Assembly: GCA_022447405.1 (NCBI GenBank)
Contig: JAKVCE010000039.1
Location: 1 to 12,090 of the forward strand
From: Planctomycetota bacterium
Lineage (GTDB): Bacteria; Planctomycetota; UBA1135; GCA-002686595
DNA: 12,090 bases
Reading direction: 5' to 3'
This document shows positions 8,057 through 12,090 of this stretch, one piece after another. Position numbers and translations under genes: made by a program. The notes beneath the pieces are model-generated. The model saw only the letters and a program-made list of their open reading frames with translations, had not been told where the DNA came from and searched no databases. Each line of letters starts with the position of its first letter. Position 1 is the first letter of the stretch.

Positions 8057-9181
8057 TCAGCTCAGCTGCGTCACCTGGGAGCGCCTGGGGTCGAGGGCGC
8101 GTGCGGTGTCGTCGCTCGGGTCCTCCCCGAGGATGTGCTCGGCGGCGAGGCGTCCGACACCAGCGGAGCAACTCACCCCGTGCCCCCCGAGCGCGGCGGC
8201 CCAATAGAGCCCGTCGACGTCTGGGTCTGGCCCGATGAGGAAGTCATCGTCTGAGGTGAAGGTGCGCATGCCAGCCCAGAGGTGGGCGCAGCCTGCGTTC
8301 ATCACGCCCTCGACGAGGCGCGCCGCCTTCTCGGCGATGCGTTCGCCGACCTCGTGGTCGACCGTGCACTCGTCGGGCGCGACGACCTCCTCGTCACAGG
8401 CACAGAGCAGCATCCCGCCGCTCTCCGGGCGGGTGTAGAAGGCCTCTGGTTGCGACCAGAAGATCGGCCAAGCAGCGTCGACGGCCTCGTCGGCGGAGGT
8501 GACCATGAGGTGTCGACGCCGCGGCTCGAAGGAGAGCGTGGAGCCCGCCTCCCGCGCGAGGTCCCCGGCCCAACCGCCAGCGCAGACGATGACCTTGGAC
8601 GCCCGGAGCTCTTCTCCGTCTGACAGCACGACGCCCTCTATGCCGTTCGTCGTTTTGATAAAGCGCGCGACCTCGGCGCCAGCGCGGAGCTCACAGCCGG
8701 CCTCACGCGCGCCGCGCAGGTAGCCCTCGAGGAGGGCGGCGACGTCGATCTCGCCCTCGTCCTCCACGAGCCACGCGCCCTCTGTCGGGCCGCTGTACCA
8801 GGGGAAGCGCTCCTGGAGCTCAGCGGCGTCGAGCGGTCTCACAGCGTCCGGGTCAGGCTTGGTCGCGCGCCAGCGCGCGAGCTCCTCGTCTCCCGACGCG
8901 CCGAGCTGGAGGATCAGGCCCTTCGGGTCCAGGAGGGGGACCTCGGAGAAGCCGTCCGGGGGGTCCATGAGGAAGGTGGCGGTCTCATGGGCGAGGGCTC
9001 CTGTCGCGTCCCCTTCGGTGAAGGTGCGCAGGATCGCTGCGTTCTGCGCTGTGGCGTGCGCGCCAAAGTCTCGCTCACGCTCGAGCAGAACGACCCCCTC
9101 TGCGCCTCGCCTCGCGAGGTGCCATGCTGTGGCTGCGCCCGCGATGCCTCCGCCGATGATCAAGGTGCCGTCGTCACTCAT
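8057..9181 (-). CDS. FAD-dependent oxidoreductase, DAO family (D-arginine dehydrogenase-like)
   Basis: This 374-residue flavoprotein probably oxidises an amine or D-amino acid to the imino product. The dinucleotide-binding motif GGGIAG is at residues 10-15, with the acidic E34 at the end of strand 2. From memory of Pseudomonas D-arginine dehydrogenase, the overall order of blocks matches well. H42 (AHATAQNAA), R222/R223 (EPRRRH), Y249 (AFYTRP) and R306 (WAGMRTF) correspond to its active-site residues. The glutamate that holds the guanidinium group there appears replaced by a hydrophobic residue near L89, so the substrate is probably not arginine. The C-terminal ALGGHGVSCSAGVGRLAAE block is typical of the family. 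No clear Shine-Dalgarno precedes the ATG, but the N-terminus fits the fold exactly. It is last in a minus-strand set, 42 bases after the sigma factor. Glycine/sarcosine oxidase is the main alternative. Confidence 0.82.
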   Translation of the reverse strand: MSDDGTLIIGGGIAGAATAWHLARRGAEGVVLLERERDFGAHATAQNAAILRTFTEGDATGALAHETATFLMDPPDGFSEVPLLDPKGLILQLGASGDEELARWRATKPDPDAVRPLDAAELQERFPWYSGPTEGAWLVEDEGEIDVAALLEGYLRGAREAGCELRAGAEVARFIKTTNGIEGVVLSDGEELRASKVIVCAGGWAGDLAREAGSTLSFEPRRRHLMVTSADEAVDAAWPIFWSQPEAFYTRPESGGMLLCACDEEVVAPDECTVDHEVGERIAEKAARLVEGVMNAGCAHLWAGMRTFTSDDDFLIGPDPDVDGLYWAAALGGHGVSCSAGVGRLAAEHILGEDPSDDTARALDPRRSQVTQLS

Positions 9182-9223
9182 GGAGAGCGAGAGTGTACCG
9201 CGAGCGCTCGATGGGCGGTGGTC

Positions 9224-9805
9224 TCAGGCGACAGCGTCTGCGAGGCGCCTCATGGCCTCATCGAGCGTGCGTCGGAGGGCGCGCCTCGACCTCCCGGTGC
9301 GGTCGGCGATCTCACGCCAGCTGTGGCCATCACGCAGGCGCAGGCGGACCAGTCGCTGCTCGAGCACGGGCAGCTCTCCGATGGCTGCGTCTAGGAGCAG
9401 GCTCTCTTCCTCCTGGGCAGCCCGTTGGCTCGGCTCAGGCTGCTCAGGCGCGAGCCGATGCAGCTGCCGAGGCTCCTCCCGGGAGGCGTCACGGATGGCT
9501 CTCCCGTGGTGACGGATGTCATCCCGCAGGACGTTCAAGAGGATCTGCTGCATCCAGGCGATGAAGCTCCCCTCTCCCCGATACTCAAAGCTCTCGATGC
9601 GCTCCCATGCGCGCAAGAGCGTCGCCTGCAAGACGTCCTCGTCGTCAAAGCGGCGGGCGAGCTCGGAAGGCAGACGGAGCCTCGCCGCGAGGCGCAAGCT
9701 GACTCGCTCCACCAGCTCCTGCCACGCGTCGGGGTCACGCTCGCAGGCCGCAGCGACGAGCTGCTCCGGCAGCGCGCGCGCGCCCTCTCTCTTAAGGGAG
9801 TCCAT
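9224..9805 (-). CDS. ECF-type RNA polymerase sigma-70 factor
   Basis: This 193-residue sigma factor has the two ECF domains. Sigma-2 spans about 25-100, with the core-binding DEDVLQATLLRAWERI (55-70) and the -10-recognising FIAWMQQILLNVLRDDIR (81-98). Sigma-4 spans about 135-190, with a helix-turn-helix (HSWREIADRTGRSRRALRR, 161-179) for the -35 element. A Glu/Pro-rich linker of about 30 residues lies between, and there is no C-terminal extension. It would direct polymerase to an unknown regulon. No anti-sigma or membrane sensor gene is adjacent, so control may be transcriptional or through another locus. It lies 40 bases after the S51-like gene in the same direction. Its AGGG ribosome binding site lies in a potential hairpin. 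Confidence 0.9.
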   Translation of the reverse strand: MDSLKREGARALPEQLVAAACERDPDAWQELVERVSLRLAARLRLPSELARRFDDEDVLQATLLRAWERIESFEYRGEGSFIAWMQQILLNVLRDDIRHHGRAIRDASREEPRQLHRLAPEQPEPSQRAAQEEESLLLDAAIGELPVLEQRLVRLRLRDGHSWREIADRTGRSRRALRRTLDEAMRRLADAVA

Positions 9806-9807
9806 TC

Positions 9808-9829
9808 GGCCCTAGAGCCGGCAGGGGCC
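9808..9829 (-). promoter_or_regulatory. Inverted repeat covering the sigma-factor ribosome binding site
   Basis: On the minus strand GGCCC (9829-9825) can pair with GGGCC (9812-9808) across a 12-base loop containing the self-complementary GCCGGC. The only Shine-Dalgarno candidate, AGGG at 9813-9810, lies almost wholly in the downstream arm, four bases before the ATG. Folding would hide it. It has no T-run, so it is not a terminator. Confidence 0.4.
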
Positions 9830-9845
9830 AAGGACCGAACCCTGA

Positions 9846-10847
9846 TTAGGGAGAAATAAAGAGGTCGAACTCAGCGCTTACGGGGCGCAGTGCTCCCTCG
9901 GGTCCCACGAAGCGGGTGTCCTCCCGCCGACGCACCAAGAGTCGGCCCCAGGGGCTCTCGAAGGAGAGCTCCGCTGACGGGTCAGCAGCGAAGCGCCAGA
10001 GCGTCGCGTTGAACGCTGCGCTCGTCTTTGGCCGCAGCGCTGCGCGCGAGTTGGGGCGCAGCACGCCGCGAGAGAGGTCCCACACGTCGCCGCGGGCTAG
10101 GAGGCTCAGGCTCCCTTTACGCAGGTCGCGGCGGTTGCGATGACCGGGCGCGGTCTCAAAGAGGGTGACCCCACCACGGCCGATGACCTTGACCTCCTCT
10201 CGGCGAGGGGAGAGGACGAGCCCTGAGCCGGGAGCGAGGTGTGCGGCGGCCGACATGTAGGAGCGCTCCATGATTCTAGCTGTGCGCATGTCCTCGCCCC
10301 CCCAGGCGTCCGCGTCCACGAGCGCGGGTGGTCCCCACCCCAGGACGCCCCGAGCTTGAAGCTCGCTTGTCCTCTTTGGGTTCCGCTCCACCTCTTTTAG
10401 GTCTGCGGTCTTCACGATCCCACCTCCTGCGAGGACCGCGCCGGCGCGGCCTACGCCGATGATGGGGCGCCCCTCTCGGCTGAGCCGCGAGAGGGAGTGC
10501 ACGAGCCGCGTAGGGCGGCGGGCCTTGAACAGGGTCTCGTACCAAGCGAGGAGAGTGCCGCCCTCCAAGATGATCGCGGGCGCCTCCAGGACTCTCTCGC
10601 TGAGGGCGCGCGCGTCTGCGCTCTCCTCGTCGCCGTGGCCCAGGATGACCTTGTCCTCTCGGTCGATCTCGGTGGCGCCCTCGGCGCCGAGCTCTATGTG
10701 GAGCGGTGCGGCTCCATCTAAGAGCGCTTCGAGGTCTTTCTCGAGGGCGGAGTCAGGCGTGGGAGTGGCATCGAGGATAGCGACGGGGCCTTGGAGCGCG
10801 GCGGGCATGAGCAGCGCCGCGATGAAGAGACCACCCGCTGCCATCAT
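9846..10847 (-). CDS. Exported cyanophycinase-like (peptidase S51 family) protein lacking the catalytic serine
   Basis: This 333-residue protein starts at the ATG at 10845-10847, whose ATGA overlaps the Nudix stop. Residues 1-19 (MMAAGGLFIAALLMPAALQ) look like a signal peptide. The rest follows the block order of cyanophycinase: an AIILEGGTLL strand (91-100) where family members have GGNQ, GVGRAGA (131-137) where they have GTSAGA, DADAWGGEDMRTAR (178-191) where they have DQHF and the following arginines, and a SGLVLSPRREEVKVIGRGGVTLF region (208-230) resembling the family's IGIDE...VIGSGAV segment. The nucleophile position is R134, so peptidase activity is unlikely. It may be a binding or structural relative at the cell envelope. 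The family assignment is by eye and only moderately sure. Codon 191 of the upstream frameshifted frame is its first codon. Confidence 0.55.
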   Translation of the reverse strand: MMAAGGLFIAALLMPAALQGPVAILDATPTPDSALEKDLEALLDGAAPLHIELGAEGATEIDREDKVILGHGDEESADARALSERVLEAPAIILEGGTLLAWYETLFKARRPTRLVHSLSRLSREGRPIIGVGRAGAVLAGGGIVKTADLKEVERNPKRTSELQARGVLGWGPPALVDADAWGGEDMRTARIMERSYMSAAAHLAPGSGLVLSPRREEVKVIGRGGVTLFETAPGHRNRRDLRKGSLSLLARGDVWDLSRGVLRPNSRAALRPKTSAAFNATLWRFAADPSAELSFESPWGRLLVRRREDTRFVGPEGALRPVSAEFDLFISP

Positions 10848-11417
10848 GCGTCGGCTCCGAGCTCTTGGCGAAGGTCGAAGACCCTGTGCAGCGCGGTCAG
10901 CACGAGGGCGTGTCGGATCTCTCCGCTGGACACAGCGGCGCGGAGCTCTTCCTCCGTGAGCGTCGCGACCTCGATGTCTTCGCCGGGGTCGAGCTCCTGC
11001 GCCGCCTCGAGGCGGCAGCCCTCCGCGAGCCAGTGATGCATCTGGTTGGTCTGCACGGCAGGGTTCGGGTCGACGTAGCCGAGGTAGGTCCAACGAGACG
11101 TAGCCGGTCTCCTCGAGAAGCTCTCTCCGCGCGCTCTCCTCGTGTCCTTCGCCAGGGTCTACCATCCCTCCAGGGACCTCAGTGGTGACCTCCTCTGTGC
11201 CGAAGCGGTATTGCCTCACGACGACGAGGTGCCGCTCGGGGGTGAGCGCGACGACGTTCACCCAGTCACCGGTCTCGAGCACGAGTCGGTCCATCTCTTT
11301 GCCGGATTTAGGGTGGGTCATCCGGTCAAAGCGTGAGCGAAACACGATCAGGTCGGGTCCGCCTCTCGTGGAGACGCGCTCCCAGTGGGGCACGCCTGGG
11401 CTCGGCTCAGTAGGCAT
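10844..11417 (-). pseudogene. Nudix hydrolase (ADP-ribose pyrophosphatase-like), frameshifted
   Basis: The frame from ATG 11415-11417 encodes a perfect Nudix box, GX5EX7REUXEEXGU, at residues 84-106 (G84, E90, R98, E99, E102, E103, G105). Directly after Y106 it turns into Arg/Pro-rich nonsense. The missing C-terminal half lies in another frame, reading TSRWTYLGYVDPNPAVQTNQ and ending at a TGA at 10844-10846. Joined, they give about 191 residues, the usual size of ADP-ribose/nucleoside-diphosphate-sugar Nudix enzymes, which split the pyrophosphate bond with Mg. The shift lies near 11099-11102 and fits loss of one AC from an ACAC (TAC ACG becoming TACG), or gain of one base. It may be a real mutation or an assembly error. 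No strong Shine-Dalgarno is seen. It is first in the minus-strand set. Confidence 0.85.
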
Positions 11418-11595
11418 GCTTGGATCTTAGCCTGTGCAGCGCGCACCGCAGGGTCCGATTTTTTATGTAGGGCTAGTCCGCGAATCAGTGATTCTAGTAC
11501 GATCTTCCGACGCCTCACGCTTGGTGAGGTGTGAATGGACGGGTCGTGCGGCCCGTTGGGAAAGATGAACTGAACGGCCTTGTTTGGAGGGCTCT
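11418..11595. other. Divergent intergenic region between the Nudix gene and the acidic-protein gene
   Basis: This 178-base non-coding stretch separates two divergent genes and should carry both promoters. A six-base T-run lies at 11459-11464, and TACGAT at 11498-11503 is a possible weak -10 for the rightward gene with no clear -35. The right half holds the paired hairpins annotated separately. Confidence 0.5.
11513..11556 (+). promoter_or_regulatory. Two tandem hairpins in the leader of the acidic-protein gene
   Basis: CCTCAC (11513-11518) pairs with GTGAGG (11524-11529) around a GCTTG loop. ACGGG (11539-11543) pairs with CCCGT (11552-11556) around TCGTGCGG. Both lie 40-80 bases before the start codon, in the presumed 5' leader. 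They match no riboswitch class I recognise. Neither is followed by a T-run, so attenuation is not evident. Confidence 0.35.
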
Positions 11596-12090
11596 ATGGA
11601 TTCAATAAACGTTGACGCGGCGTCGGAAGATGTACGCGATGAGATGATGGACGTGAGCGACGCAGAGGGGACAGAGGAGAGCGCTGAGCAGGCGACCTAC
11701 ACCGACCCGAACGACTACCGCGAGAAGACTGGTAAGCGCTTCCGGATGACCAAGGCGCAGAAGGAGCGCGGCCTCAGCCGCGATGAGGCCTTCGCCGAAT
11801 TCGCCGGCCTCCTGGTCGCGGAAGACGCCCCCGCGAGTGATGAGGCGCCCGAGCAAGAGGATGACACCATCGTCTTTGCTGAGACTCCTGAGGAAGCTGT
11901 GGAAGACGAAGAGTCTGCACCGGCTGCAGAAGAGGCGCCTGTCGAGGAGACGGATGCTACTGAGGAGACGAGCGGAGATGGTGAGGAGTACGACGACGAG
12001 GAGGACGAGGAGGCTTGGCTTGAACTGCGCAGCGACCTCGCCACCCTCGCGAAGAACGACGATGACGAGGGCTTCGCGAGCTTGACACTT
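11596..12090 (+). CDS. Acidic low-complexity protein of unknown function, 5' part (runs off window)
   Basis: An ATG at 11596 with a strong GGAGG at 11586-11590, five bases upstream, opens a frame that stays open to the window edge (165 codons, no stop). Residues 1-34 are acidic. Residues 35-69 form a basic island (YTDPNDYREKTGKRFRMTKA followed by QKERGLSRDEAFAEF) that looks like a folded or conserved segment. Residues 75-139 are a Glu/Asp/Ala-rich stretch ending in EEYDDEEDEEAW. Residues 140-165 regain mixed composition (WLELRSDLATLAKNDDDEGF). There is no signal peptide or membrane segment, so it is probably cytoplasmic. I recognise no family. The acidic part may be a disordered linker or a mimic of nucleic-acid charge, but that is a guess. 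The minus-strand open frames across it are Ser-rich shadows. Confidence 0.8.
   Translation, partial: MDSINVDAASEDVRDEMMDVSDAEGTEESAEQATYTDPNDYREKTGKRFRMTKAQKERGLSRDEAFAEFAGLLVAEDAPASDEAPEQEDDTIVFAETPEEAVEDEESAPAAEEAPVEETDATEETSGDGEEYDDEEDEEAWLELRSDLATLAKNDDDEGFASLTL

Noticed and set aside
8057..9181. Calling the flavoenzyme ThiO (glycine oxidase of thiamine synthesis) because thiC is near
   Set aside because: It is on the opposite strand in a different gene set, outside the TPP riboswitch, and its active-site blocks fit D-arginine dehydrogenase better than ThiO.
8859..9512. Plus-strand open frame of 217 codons across the flavoenzyme and sigma genes
   Set aside because: It is Ser/Arg/Ala-rich without motifs and spans two well-supported minus-strand genes, so it is a shadow.
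11096..11106. Programmed ribosomal frameshifting as the explanation for the Nudix break
   Set aside because: No slippery heptamer, stop codon, rare-codon run or obvious downstream stem is present, and loss of an AC repeat unit explains the site more simply. Kept open only as something that conserved relatives could show.
11436..11464. Hairpin plus T-run resembling a rightward intrinsic terminator
   Set aside because: The stem CCT-GTGC/GCAC-AGG is interrupted by a three-base bulge and separated from the T-run by several bases, and no plus-strand gene ends here.
1..12090. CRISPR arrays, transposons, toxin-antitoxin or phage-defence genes
   Set aside because: No spaced direct repeats, terminal inverted repeats, transposase motifs or defence-type domains were seen on either strand.

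Overview
This window comes from a GC-rich bacterium with compact, operon-like gene order. I infer Planctomycetota, with moderate confidence. The reasons are a toroidal squalene-cyclase-repeat protein with a beta-sandwich tail, a lysine-rich histone H1-like protein with an AT-hook, an ECF sigma factor of the loose type common there, and an MFS-PlsC-adenylation fusion. No rRNA, tRNA, CRISPR array, insertion sequence or phage gene is visible, and nothing points to recent transfer.

Layout. The left edge (1-308, minus) holds the start of a lysine/alanine-rich DNA-binding protein that runs off the window. Across a 239-base divergent gap, a plus-strand series begins: an exported prenyltransferase/squalene-oxidase-repeat protein (548-2533), then a TGATG-coupled 3-methyladenine DNA glycosylase (2533-3171). 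A TPP riboswitch follows, with the ribosome binding site built into its aptamer, and then thiC (3321-4982). Twenty bases later comes a three-part membrane protein (5003-8053) joining a lysophospholipid-transporter-like MFS domain, a PlsC acyltransferase and a degenerate adenylation domain.

From 11417 down to 8057 the minus strand carries a tightly spaced four-gene set. It contains a frameshifted Nudix hydrolase, an exported cyanophycinase-like (S51) protein without its nucleophile, an orphan ECF sigma factor and a DAO-family FAD oxidoreductase. This set meets the plus-strand series head-on, with three bases between stop codons. At the right edge a plus-strand gene (11596 onward) with a structured leader encodes an acidic protein that also runs off the window.

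Functionally, the clear parts are thiamine pyrimidine synthesis under TPP control, phospholipid re-acylation at the inner membrane, alkylation repair, nucleotide-sugar clean-up (apparently broken) and amine or amino-acid oxidation. I see no recognisable new multi-gene system. The points most worth following up are the loss of catalytic residues in two proteins (the adenylation domain and the S51-like protein), the frameshift exactly at the end of the Nudix box, the possible placement of a lipid acyltransferase under a TPP riboswitch, and the unidentified acidic protein with its leader.
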